NCBI GenBank assembly: GCA_949825065.1
Contig: OX463849.1
Coordinates: 42,157,234 to 42,221,233 of the forward strand
From: Odontocerum albicorne
Taxonomy: Eukaryota > Arthropoda > Insecta > Trichoptera > Odontoceridae
Direction of reading: 5' to 3'
Length of the DNA stretch: 64,000 nucleotides
Shown here: piece by piece, positions 53,280-63,823 of the stretch
Layout of the letters: the number at the start of each line of letters is the position of its first letter
Position numbering within the stretch: position 1 is the first letter of the stretch
Made by a program: the position numbers and the translations under genes
Notes under the pieces: model-generated
What the model saw: the letters and a program-made list of their open reading frames with translations, nothing else
Databases searched by the model: none
Told to the model about the DNA's origin: nothing

Positions 53280-53420
53280 ATTATGTATATTAGTGTACTA
53301 ATACCATTCTTGATGTATGGAAACGAAGTATAGGCATTGGAAGTTATAAAAGCAGAATAAATGCAGCAGAATATATGACATTAGAAAGTTTGATATATTA
53401 TAGTAAGAAATGATCAGATA
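53280..53420 (+). pseudogene. Short RTE-r LINE relic
   Basis: Reads LIPFLMYGNEV followed by a stop and a decayed AxEVIKAE segment, aligned with the MYGSETW..IEAxE block. Small and decayed. Confidence 0.5.
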
Positions 53421-53431
53421 AAGGATAACTT

Positions 53432-53592
53432 TATTATTCTTTCGATTTATATAGTAAAACTTCGCGGATTATTGCCATGTGGCAATCTCTTTCAGCTAAC
53501 CAAAAATAGTTTTAAAAAACTGGGTTGTAACGGGAATCGAACCATAAACTCCCGGGTTGGATGGCATCTGTCTTACGAACTAGGGCCGTAAC
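53432..53592 (-). repeat. SINE-1 copy
   Basis: Minus strand: CCTAGTTCGTAAGACAGATG (A-box side), GGTTCGATTCCCGTTACAAC (B box) and a tail with AAAGAGATTGCCACATGGCA. The central body is shortened. Confidence 0.75.
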
Positions 53593-53967
53593 TATTTATT
53601 AAACATGGATGTTATGAATTGAATTAAGAAAGCAAACCTTTTGTTTGAGATAAATGAGTTGCGAAAGACTTAAAAAACATATACATTTATGTGAAACGAA
53701 CGGAGAACAAGGAAGAGATCGACAGAGGAAAGAGTGGAAGGAATTAACGTTTTTGGAGGTCTTTATGTTAATACTTCTGTACTTTTTTAATTTGTGACCC
53801 TTCAAATGTATTATTCGATGTAATTTAAAACTAAAAATAATTGAATAATTGTTATAATACACCAAGAACAACAAGTAATTAAAATAAATAGAAATATTCA
53901 GTAGAATTTTTTTAATTGTAAATCATATTTTTAATTGTAATTATCCTAAATGTTTAATTAATGATAC
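53593..53967. other. Unassigned DNA
   Basis: A 91-codon minus-strand frame at 53599-53874 has no recognised domain. Confidence 0.35.
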
Positions 53968-54185
53968 ATCGACGACGACCTCCGTGAGCTACGAGTAGTT
54001 AGCAAGGCACCCGTCTCCCAGCCCGGGGTTTACTGGTTCGATTTCCTTTAGTTTGGCATTTAAAAGTTTTCAGTCAGGTTTTCACTTAAGGTATCTTAAA
54101 CATATTTCTAGTTGGCTGGAAGAGATTGACAAATGACAATAAATCCACTCGGATGTAAAACAATGAAAGTATAACACAATACAAT
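53968..54185 (+). repeat. SINE-1 copy with a 6-bp insertion in its head
   Basis: A full-length copy: head GACGACCTCCGTGAGCTA, B box CTGGTTCGATTTCC, body CAGTCAGGTTTTCAC, tail AGTTGGCTGGAAGAGATTGA and ATGAAAGTATAACACAATAC. Relative to other heads it carries an exact 6-base insertion (CGAGTA) after the TA of GAGCTA, forming TACGAGTA at 53990-53997. Confidence 0.85.
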
Positions 54186-54297
54186 ATATCGTTACACAGT
54201 GAATTAGGTCCATGAATGTTTCATAGTATTAAAATATTTACTCACTTCTATATGAATATGACAACAATTCTTATACGAGAAAATTGAAATGTTCTTA

Positions 54298-54530
54298 TTA
54301 ATTACATAACATACATATATACCATAACGCCATTTTCATGTGAGGGTAGGCAGAGAGGACAGAACTCCAGACTTTTCTATCTCTACATACAACCTCTTGT
54401 ACATCCATACACCTTCTCATACAACTCTGACTTTCTACGTTTAATTCTTTCAGAATAGCATTCACTTGATCCAACCATACTTTCCTTGTTCTTTCTCTTA
54501 CACGCGTTCCACTCACATTTGGACTATATT
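54298..54530 (-). pseudogene. RTE-r LINE 3' end
   Basis: A 72-codon frame at 54298-54516 reads VRERTRKVWLDQVNAILKEL, then SQSCMRRCMDVQEVVCRDRK and VWSSVLSAYP. This is the cleanest view of the RTE-r protein's last segment with its Cys residues. The 3' terminus is near 54300 (complement of ACATACATATATACCATAAC). Confidence 0.75.
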
Positions 54531-55204
54531 AAATAATTTAGTTACCTAAGTAATTAAAACAGTTAATTCAACTTAATGACACAATAGAAATAGTAAAACG
54601 TACAAATATTGTAAAGAAGATAAATGTCTTGTTTCTAAGGAAAAAAATATCACTTAAGTCTCACTGGTTCATTCCATTGTACAGAAGACAGTTTGGTTAA
54701 AAAAAGAAGAAAAATAAGAACAAAATATAAAACTTCAGAGTGGCAGATGCAAAAAAGTTGGTCCAAGAGAAAATTTCTCACGGCTCTCAGCAAGTATCAT
54801 TTGTCATTGAATAAAGTGTTGGAAAAGTTCTTTTGCTTTTATAAGTGAAACCTGAAATCCTGAAAACAACGTGTCATGAATTTCAGAACATGTGTAAAAC
54901 GAAAAGTATAAATTAAGAGTTCGAGCGTAAACAATGGCAACTTTCAGCATAATGAACTGAGTTTATTTTTTTCAAATGTTTGCTTTGTTCATTTTAAATC
55001 ATTGTGATGATTCATTTTGCTTGTTTCTTGGGTTTTACTGTTCACCCATCAAGTATAAATACATATTACTTATAAATAAATATTAATTATGTTCACTATA
55101 AATTAATTTAATGTTTAATAATAAAATTATATAAAGTTTAAAAGGTAACTTTGTATCTAAACTAGTATTTTTTAATCATTGCTGAAATACTTCGGAGAGG
55201 AGAC
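54531..55204. other. Unassigned AT-rich DNA
   Basis: Nothing recognised. Confidence 0.4.
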
Positions 55205-55390
55205 AGCCTCCGTGGTCTTGTTGGTAAGACTTTTCAACCGGAGGGCTACGGATTCAATTATTTTTTGTAATCAATTTTTTTTTTAAATGTTCCAGCCTGG
55301 TTTTCCCCTAAAGCCTCCATAATTTATATCTGATTAGTTAAAAGAGATTGCCATACAATAATAAACCCAACAAGTTGTACTATATACAGC
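55205..55390 (+). repeat. SINE-1 copy
   Basis: Head CAGCCTCCGTGGTCTTGTTG, a weak B box, body TTCCAGCCTGGTTTTCCCCT, and a tail with TAAAAGAGATTGCCATACAA and AACAAGTTGTACTAT. Confidence 0.8.
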
Positions 55391-55969
55391 AAAATATTTA
55401 ATGTAGATTACGAGCGTCCGTCGTGTATTCCAATAATTACATGAAAACACTATGATTGAAGGTTTCTTTTCCTCCCATAAGAATGTTGTTTAATCTGGTT
55501 CAATTGCACGTATATTCCATTTTTCACCAATAGTGCGGTTTGACGGGTATTTAAAAAAAAATAGATTTCTTGTACAGTATAATTCGAATTTACGAGTTTC
55601 TATTATTAACCCTTGCCTTACTGTGCTAAAACATTCCGCCAGCCACGGTGCTGGACGCTAAGCGCCCAGTGAAAAATGTATATTTTAAATTAAAATCTGC
55701 TAGATTATTTTTTGTAATTAGCTTTAATTTTTTTTTATTGTGTATTAAAACGTCAAATAATCAAATAAAATATAAGTCCTGGTCACTCACTATCCATCAC
55801 AGGGTGGTGGCAAGTGTTAACAAATCGGATTTAATTTTGTTCATTTTATATAAGTTTTTATCACACAAAAAACACCGTTATTTTTATAATTAAAAATGAT
55901 CTTTCACTAATTTTATTCCAAAATTGAAAACATTTCCCAAGAATTTCCTCTACTTAGATGTTGCCAAAT
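55391..55969. other. Unassigned AT-rich DNA
   Basis: An 81-codon frame at 55648-55893 lacks recognisable domains and is AT-rich. No other feature. Confidence 0.35.
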
Positions 55970-56179
55970 AGTATTACACTTTCGTTCCCTACAATACAAT
56001 CTGGTGTGCTTATTGCCATATGGCAATCTCTTATATCCAACCAGAAAAGTGTTCAAAAGGTCTTAAACGAGAACCAGACTGGAATATATTTTTAAAATAA
56101 TCTAGATTCCAACGGGGATTGAACCCGCAACCCCCATATCGAGAGATATTCGTCTTACCAACTAGGCCACGGAGGTCAT
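55970..56179 (-). repeat. SINE-1 copy, full length
   Basis: A very well-kept copy. Minus strand: GACCTCCGTGGCCTAGTTGG, B box GGTTCAATCCCCG, body TCCAGTCTGGTTCTCG, tail AAGAGATTGCCATATGGCAA, ACCAGATTGTATTGTAGGGA and ACGAAAGTGTAATACTAT. The last 80 bases parallel the LINE 3' ends at 4611 and 6986. Confidence 0.88.
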
Positions 56180-56749
56180 CGTTTCTGTATGTTTCATTGG
56201 GAAAAAAACTGGTGCATAGTTTAAAAAATCTCAGTAAATCATGAACTCAAATATGTAAAAAATAATTCTTGTCCTTTATACAAAACGAGTTGTGTCAATT
56301 AAATAATAATAAAAAACACAACTACTTTTATAATTTTTTTCTCATTTCTGTGTACCAAAATCCAATTTTTTTAATATATTCTTTATACAGTAGCTTAAAA
56401 ATGTAAATATTTTTTTTTCGTTTTTTAATAACTCTCAGCGTTGAACTTTATTACGAAAAACATTATAAATTAAATTATTCTTAAATATATGCTCCAAAAT
56501 AAAGTTTTTCGCTTAGATATTTTCCAAACTCTGTATTAATTTGCATATTGAACTAAACGAACAACCCTTAGAACAGTGCTGTAACGAAGAACGATAAGTT
56601 AAAAATCATAAGTATTTTATGAAGCCAAGTGGTGTTATGAAATTTTAATTAGGGAACTTTAAGTTTAAAAAGCAGCAAAACTTGTGGTACTCGGCCATTA
56701 AGATACCTTAATGATAGAGTACCTTAAGGTGTGTCTAAATAACACGTTA
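56180..56749. other. Unassigned AT-rich DNA
   Basis: Nothing recognised. Confidence 0.4.
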
Positions 56750-57160
56750 TCAATCCACGTGGGTTTTTTCTGCCTTCCTCCAACTCACCTTAGATCCTAA
56801 CGAACCTTCTGAATTGAGGAACAACGATAATCTGAGAGGAATGTGAGCTCACCAGATATTTAACAACAGCAAAGGAATCGGTCCTCGGTCAAATGTTTCT
56901 CCGAAGATTTGACCCGCCACGAAGATCGTGGTATACTCTAAACAGTCTTAGATATGGGCATAGTTGTAGTTCGCACGCCTTGAATATGTGAGGTTTCATT
57001 GATTACACATTGTATTCATATGGAATGGTTCAGACTGTCGGTCATATCGTAGAAGAGTGTCCAATGTATTCCTCCCAAGGAAGACTGCTGGAGATTTATC
57101 GAGTTAATCCTAAGGCTGTATCACGAATAAGAAACCTGAACATCCGACTGTGAGAAAGAA
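56750..57160 (+). pseudogene. LINE C-terminal relic with HIVEECP motif
   Basis: The segment 57025-57145 reads QTVGHIVEECPMYSSQGRLL, then RVNPKAVSRIRNLNIRL. A C..C..TVxHxxxxCP motif is the C-terminal zinc-finger-like end of R1/Jockey-group LINE proteins. Upstream 56750-56960 contains STWVFSAFLQLTLDPNEPSE-like coding in another frame, probably from the same element. Broken, with no intact end. Confidence 0.55.
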
Positions 57161-57754
57161 AGTATGCGAGAGAAGAAATAATTAAGGAAAGTTATTATTC
57201 AAAGACTGTCAATGATTTACTCGGACAAGTCGAATATAGGGACATTGAGATTGAATATTATGTGACTAAAGTCTGTTCATTATCAATTTAATTATTTATT
57301 CACTCAGTATTTTCCATTTGTGTCTTAAACTGTTGTGTGGATGATTGAAAAAGTTATCCATATAACAATAATTATAATACTACAATAAAAAATTATCAAA
57401 GGTATCGACTGTAACTTCTTAGTTCGGATATTAAATATTCTAACTATAATAAAATTTTAAAGACAAACATTAAGAGTTCAAGTTTTTTGAAATTTTATTA
57501 CCATAGTAAAACTCTTCATTCCAAGTTCATTCCACAAATAAACATTAAACAATGCAAAAAACTCCCATAATATAAGTTATATAGTGTAATGTTTCGATGT
57601 TTTTTTTAAAGCTTTTCGAAGATAAATTTAACATTCGATAAATGCATTACTTAAAATAAAAAAAACACGATTTAGTAACTCTTGGTGTGTCAAATGAAAA
57701 TATTATTTTCTTTAGTTTGAATATAAAAGTTAGGCTAAGGATTAAAAAGCATAA
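57161..57754. other. Unassigned AT-rich DNA
   Basis: Nothing recognised. Confidence 0.4.
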
Positions 57755-59090
57755 CTTTTGTGCGAAAGTTCGTCGATTTAATCACTGAATTCCTCAAATG
57801 GGATAATACGATATTTCGCCTAGTTATCAGGGGAGTAAAGATAAAGATGAATTTGGTTATATTTAAAAGAGAGCGCATCGGTTTAAAAAATATCGAAAAC
57901 CTGAAATATACCGTGAACTGAAAAGTAGTTAACTAAATATGAAGTATTTTTTTGCGAATATAAACATAAACAAAAATTTGAATTGAATTTTCGCTCGTTT
58001 CGGATGTTTTGAAGGATAAACATTAGATTTAATGGTTATTTAAAAGCGTTTGGACGCTAAATCAATTTATAATGAAATGACAAAGTCGACATTGGTGACA
58101 TTCTCAGTGCACGCATTTCTACATTATTTATTCGGGTCTTTTCACTCTTCCAAGTCGTAGTTTCACTTTCATACACCCAAGTTCGGTATGTATAATAAAT
58201 AAAATTAAAATCATCTGATTTCATTTAATAGTACTCTCATTTCATTTCATTTTTTATTTTATTTTCATCTTTTTTGTTTACTTAAAAACTTAATCTAATA
58301 TTATGAAATTATTCCTTGTGTTGCATTGAATCATTCTATACACTTTATAGAATAAACAGTTATTTATACAATTCACATAGAGATATAACGTTTCAAACTT
58401 CACAAACTATTACATAAATTATATAGATCATGAAAAAAATCCTAAATATCACAGATATTCAACAATACTACATTTTATAAAAAAAAAGTAATATATCTAA
58501 GAAGGTGACTACATTTATTTTACTTTGGATAGAATACAGGTAAGGGATAAATATTTCGTTCGCTTTATATTTCTCTCGGGCATCGTTGTATGATTTCCTT
58601 AAGCCATTAAGGAGATATTACTTTCTTCCATCCAATATTGAACATTTCGCACAGTCATTTTGACATTATCATTTAAAACAGAAAAAAACCTTTTGAACCC
58701 CATCAAGTTAGACCGTTTCTTTATTGTTTGTTTACACTCCACCAATTTCAGCTTTGTTATTTCATTAAATATTGATTTAGCGTCTAAACGTTATTAAATA
58801 ACCATTGAATCTAATGTATATATTCCATAATAACCGATAACGAACAAAATTTAAATGAAATTATTCGTTTATGTTTATCTATTCGCAAAAAATGCTTAAA
58901 ATTCATTTATGTTTTTCTGCTCAAGGTATATTTCTAGTCCTCGTTTTGTTTAAGCGAATGTACGCTCTTTTAAATATAAATATAACCAAAGTCATATGTA
59001 TCTTTACACCCATGCCAACTAGACATAAGATCGTATTATTCCCATTAAGGATTCTTCAGGCCTGAACAAATTTGAACGTCTATGAACAAT
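57755..59090. repeat. Large diverged inverted repeat (arms about 340 bp)
   Basis: The segment 57755-58100 is complementary to about 58735-59090, with substitutions and small indels throughout. A matched block is TTAGATTTAATGGTTATTTA (58023) with its complement near 58795. About 630 bases lie between the arms, including a small RTE-r relic at 58098-58200 (minus strand). It could be an old foldback transposon or an inverted duplication. The ORF at 58871-59065 lies in the right arm and is not supported as a gene. Confidence 0.75.
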
Positions 59091-59211
59091 GAACATATAC
59101 CACGTTTAGATGCAAACGTCGGTTAATTTCTGCCGGGTTTTTCCCTTATTTTGAAAGAAACTTGATAACGCGCGTTATATTTTTTTAAATTTCAGAATAT
59201 AACGAAACAAC

Positions 59212-59448
59212 GCGTCTTCTATCGGATCTAATTGATACACTACTGAGGGTAGATCTATCAAATATCAACTGTAAAATCGCCTGACCATGCACTGGACGTG
59301 ACCGGCGTAGTATCTGTCCATACATATGGTCATTAGAGTATCTGGGCATATACCACGCCGGTCACGCCCACCGCTTTATCAGGCAAATTACAGTTGAAAT
59401 TGAATACATCTACCCTGAGTAATATGTAAACAAAAGCCGATAGAAGAC
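59212..59448. mobile_element. Foldback MITE-like palindrome
   Basis: Ends with GTCTTCTATCGG at 59215 and its complement CCGATAGAAGAC at about 59423. The arms continue inward with GGGTAGAT..TTCAACTGTAA and the well-matched GCGTGACCGGCGTAGTAT/ACCACGCCGGTCACGC blocks around a centre near 59320. No coding capacity. No clear target-site duplication was found. Confidence 0.65.
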
Positions 59449-60406
59449 GTCTATTCTGATACGTTAATAATGACATACGTTAGCATCTTAACTTGATATC
59501 TGTCGATACAAGATCTTACTTGTTCAGACCGAAAACTTTTGGATCATAGTAATATGTATATTGATTATCTTTAGTTATGAAATAGGATAGTAAAAATATT
59601 AATTTATCATATAAAATACATTCCAGAGGCCGTTTAATGTTGCAACTACATCTAGAAAGCGACAAAAATATTTTTAATAACTATCGATACTCAGTAAAGT
59701 AGGCCTACGTTTTTGTTCCGTCTCTGTTTGCTTTAGTATGTTTACACGTATATAAGATGTATAACATAGCCGTTATAATGCAATTCAATTTACATCTTAC
59801 CGGTATTCCCATTAACATCTCCTATATGAATTGGGGTTAACAGCCACCCGGTGTAGGCAACCAGCCGTGTGTGAACAGCCACATCACGTATGGTATTATA
59901 CACGTGGCGTCCAAATTACACCCAGGTGACACGATGTAATTTAATAATAAAAAGCATACTATGCACTTAAAAGCTTAGTACACTTTCAACTCAAACTGTT
60001 GACTTTTTATGCATTTTTTATTGGATCGTTTTGAATGAAAGTTCTAAACGAAAGTTGCTTATACGATTTTAAATTAAATATTTCATTGAAATATGTATAA
60101 TAAAATCGGTGTTCTTTCGTTTATTGTTATTTAGTTAATAACTAAAAGGTAGTTCAAACCACAATTATATTTCAATGTCGGTGGACTAATAATAATCAGC
60201 ATATTAAAAATATACCAGACGTACTTTAATTTCAAATCTCTATTTATATTGTAAAATATATCAGGAGCTTTCAGAAAGCTGTTAGATATTTGTTGTCATA
60301 ATTTATTTTTATTTTATTTATATGACAATAAATCTTATAAATACATCATTTGTGAAAAAAACAACAGGTAATTTAATGTGGACATACAAGTTTAATATAT
60401 CTGGGT
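59449..60406. other. Unassigned DNA
   Basis: Nothing recognised. A GC-richer patch lies at 59830-59935. Confidence 0.35.
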
Positions 60407-60730
60407 TTGTTGCCTTTCATTTGTCATGTCCCTGGTAAACTAAGCTTTTCCCTGTATTTTATTGAGGACATGACATACGTGCATAACATGGAAAAAGAAA
60501 TTGACATTCTTTCCGATTTGCGATTAGGCAATACTCCGTTGCATACTCTCATCAACTCGATAAACAGTGACATTCAATTACATATGAATATATCACACGA
60601 ATCAAACCCCTCACAATTCACTACAGACAGACTAAAAAGTCCATCCCATAATATGTCACACAAATCATCAAAAACACCACACACTAAAACTCCTGTCCCA
60701 ATAACAACCACGCTCCACTCATTCGTATAG
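60407..60730 (+). other. Unrecognised 107-codon open frame
   Basis: An open frame rich in Ser, Thr, His and Pro toward the end (SHKSSKTPHTKTPVPITTT) with an N-terminal part containing DILSDLRLGNTPLHTLINSI. It is longer than most chance frames in this AT-rich DNA and less AT-biased. It could be an exon or a piece of a retroelement ORF1. No homology is recognised. Confidence 0.25.
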
Positions 60731-60737
60731 TATCTAG

Positions 60738-61046
60738 ATTGGTGATGCAGATATACTGAAGAACGTGACCGAGAGACTATATTGTTTTCAGCCCCAGTAA
60801 TCAGGCCTTAGGGTTTAAAGCCACTGGAAAAAGCAAGTACTCTGAGTTCGCCATCGTACATGATGAAAATACTACCGCACGTAGACAGGTCACAATACTC
60901 GCACATCTCCAGCGGATGTGAGAGTGAGCATTGTTGCCAGACGAATTCTGGAACCAGCTTTTTTTTTTGGTACCATTGGCAGTTGAACACGAAACTCCCT
61001 GGTGAATTTTGAGCGTCTTACCAACTAGACTACAGAGGTCGTCCCA
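60738..61046 (-). repeat. SINE-3 copy, full length
   Basis: On the minus strand it opens with the same tRNA-like head as SINE-1: GACCTCTGTAGTCTAGTTGG, then B-box-like GTGTTCAACTGCC. It continues with AATGGTACCAAAAAAAAAAG and the GGTACC body shared with 8895 and 50662. This copy shows clearly that head and body belong together. Confidence 0.75.
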
Positions 61047-62329
61047 TAATAAAATTCTAAGAGCATTCTTGGTATGATATTTGTTAAGAAACAGCGCAAT
61101 TCTGGTCATTATTTATTTGGATTCTGTCATTTTGTCAATTATTCATATTCAGTTTGAATAAATAAAAAGCAAAGAGGACAAATATATCGAGTCCATAACG
61201 TGTTCAAACTCACAATTTTGGGATAGAGAGAACTAGCACTATGCAGAGCCTGTGACAAAGTGGTCTGAAACTTTTATAAAATATATAATTTATTTTCATT
61301 TAAACTGCTCAATTACTAAGTCGACAGATATGAAAGTTTTCATATTATGATTAATTGTATAAATATTTTTTTCCTTAAGTACAGGCGTGGGTATTTTTAA
61401 GGATGAAGGACCGCACTAAAAGTTTAAATATCGGGAGAGACCTCCCAATATAACGCGATTTTCAGATGTTATTAATTTTTTAAGGGAAATTGAATATGAT
61501 TCACGAATTAAAAAGAACTCGTTGCATTTTTGAACCTTTCTTAATTTCTTTTGTATTAGATGCAAATTACGTCGCAAAATTTGAAAATACCTTTTTTTTA
61601 AATACACTCAGTCGCGCTTAAATTTCAGATATTTTGTTGTAAAAAAATAAAAATTAACAATATATAGCGCCATTTAGAGAGAAAACTCTCTTCGAAAGCG
61701 CTATAACTCAAAATTTGAACCCACTTTTATTGACACATTAAAAAATATTACAAAAATATATATGCACACTTAAGATGAGAGTGAGGATCGGAAGGTAGTG
61801 GATGCTGTCAGATTGGGTACTTCCCCGCATCTGCATTTGTTCACAAAAACATAATTGATAAGAAAACAAAGGAAACTTACTAAGAGAAAACAAACTACAA
61901 AGAAACCTTTGTAGATCTTTTGATACATGATAATAACAAAATCGTATTTAGGTTTAGTGTAATGTATTGTACTCGTATAGTGTTCATTGACAATCATAAA
62001 TTTTGATAAACCCTCCCGAAAAGAGTTGTCTTTAAGTGCTTTCTAAAGCTGCACACACCATCTATATCTCGAATATTAAGAGGCACGCAAAAGCTCTATC
62101 ATAATACACCGGTCTATTAGATCGATTTGGATTAACCATTTTTTTAGTTGAAAAGACAATCGACCTTAAATACGAGTACTTACTTCACTACGAAGGAACA
62201 TCTCGAAGACACATATTCGAAAGGTACATCACATTAAGAGACTTGAATACAAATAATCAAAACTTGAAATCCATCCGTTGTGTTTAATAAGAAAAAAATA
62301 TACATTTTCATCCATTAATTGAAAATTGT
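61047..62329. other. Unassigned AT-rich DNA
   Basis: The stretch 61660-61735 (TAGCGCCATTTAGAGAGAAA and on) resembles 63928-64000 in the same orientation, about 70% identical by eye. TACTCGTA or its complement lies at 61970 and 62171. No gene recognised. Confidence 0.4.
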
Positions 62330-62640
62330 CAAGACGTATTCAGGAAAACACAGGTAGAGCAGGTGTTGAACGAGAGCTCTTAAATATAATCAAATACCGA
62401 AATATTGCCTATTTGGGTCATATTTTGAGAGAAGAAATATACCATTCCTAAAATTAATATTGATGGGCAAAAAAGAGAGTCGACGCGGAATCAGTAGAAG
62501 GCGTCTGTCATGGTTACGCAACATTCGCGAATCGACAGGTATCAGTTGAGGAACTGTTCCGTGACGCCAAAGACAGGGATATTTTATCAAGAGTGATCAC
62601 CAAAGGCATGGGAATCGGGCACGGCATATGAAAAAGAATT
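62330..62640 (+). pseudogene. LINE C-terminal relic (RTE-like, GRRRxSWLRN type)
   Basis: Frame-broken pieces read IIKYRNIAYLGHILREE, SRRRLSWLRNIRESTG and ELFRDAKDRDILSRVI. This order (YLGHxxR, then RRRxSWLxNxR, then LFRxAxxR) is a known C-terminal pattern of animal endonuclease-reverse transcriptases. It ends near ATGAAAAAGAATTT. Confidence 0.6.
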
Positions 62641-62954
62641 TAAAATGTATTTTTGTGTTATTAATTTATTTGCGAACTGTCATATTCTAGAATACTACAC
62701 GAAATAACTTTTTACCGAATATTTCATATTTCTTTATAGATACGTTTTTCTTATGGCTTATTGAGGCAGGTAACATGAAGGTATCTGACGGGCAGCAAGC
62801 AACCCGTCGACCAGTATTTGCCCAGGTCTGCTTAATAAAACATTATACAAAAAAAAGACTATTTTTCTTATAACAATATGCATTTCCGTCTTATCGAAGG
62901 TGATTCATTATAAATGAATAATTTCTAAAACAAAAAAGTATTTAAAAACTGCAT
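62641..62954. other. Unassigned AT-rich DNA
   Basis: Nothing recognised. Confidence 0.4.
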
Positions 62955-63235
62955 ACACACCATCACGTGTTTTCCCAGTCGGAGTGAGCAGAGAAGACAG
63001 AGTGTCAGACTTTCTTATTTCGAGATAAATTTCACCTCTTCCACATCCATATACCTTCTCATACAGCTCCTGCAATTTAACTTACTTCTTACTTTTCCTT
63101 ATTTTTTAATATAATTCACTTGATCCAAGCATCCTTGGTCTTGCTCTACCACGCTTTTTTCTCACATTAACGCTGTATATTTGTTTTCTTAGTCATTTTT
63201 CGTTCATTTGTTCCATGTGCCTGAGCCATTTTACA
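62955..63235 (-). pseudogene. RTE-r LINE 3' end
   Basis: Minus strand: KAWxRxDQGCLDQVN-type coding (complement of CACTTGATCCAAGCATCCTT), the MRRYMDVEEV segment, then the complement of CACACCATCACGTG as the terminus. Frames are broken. Confidence 0.65.
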
Positions 63236-63503
63236 AATACTCGTACATAGGAAATTAATATTTCCTCCGAGATGAAACTAGTACATACAAGATTGCACAA
63301 AACTTGCTACATTATTAAACCTCATTAACAGATATACTCGTAAAGGTACCTTAAACCTTATCACGACTTGAGAACTGTCTCTTAACATTTAAACCGGTTT
63401 TTAATTAAAAGTTAGATTTAATAACAAAACTGTACAAATACACTTTTTTACAGAAGTTTTTACTACGATCCAAATACTATTGAACGTGTCACAATTAATG
63501 TAT

Positions 63504-63823
63504 ACTAGTTGCAACCCGTGAAATATTCACAGAAGTAAAACAAATTCTACATTTATGAAAATATATATTCATAAATGTAAAATTTGTTTATATATATACG
63601 AGTATATCATTTATACATCGTCCCCTTTTACACCGGTTCAAAAATTGTTAGCTATGTATTTAAAATTCATTCTGCATCACGGACCCACCGAGATTCAAAT
63701 TTCGAATTACTTTCGGAGAGAATCCAAGTATTCATCTCTCGCTCTCTTGTATTCAAAATTCTATTCTCGTATTCTTTCTTTGACGACAACCATCGTACGG
63801 GTTTTGGCCGATTTATACTATGA
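63504..63823 (-). mobile_element. HelA non-autonomous Helitron with a 6-bp insertion
   Basis: A full-length copy of 320 bp, minus strand, from TCATAGTATAAATCGGCC to CTAGT; one mismatch weakens the 3' hairpin. Compared with the copy at 770-1088, whose AT run is otherwise identical, it carries an exact 6-base insertion (CGAGTA on the plus strand) forming TACGAGTA at 63597-63604. Confidence 0.82.

Noticed and set aside
55970..56179. tRNA gene at the SINE heads
   Set aside because: A and B boxes are present, but the cloverleaf stems are not, and the same head is repeated many times with a SINE body and tail.
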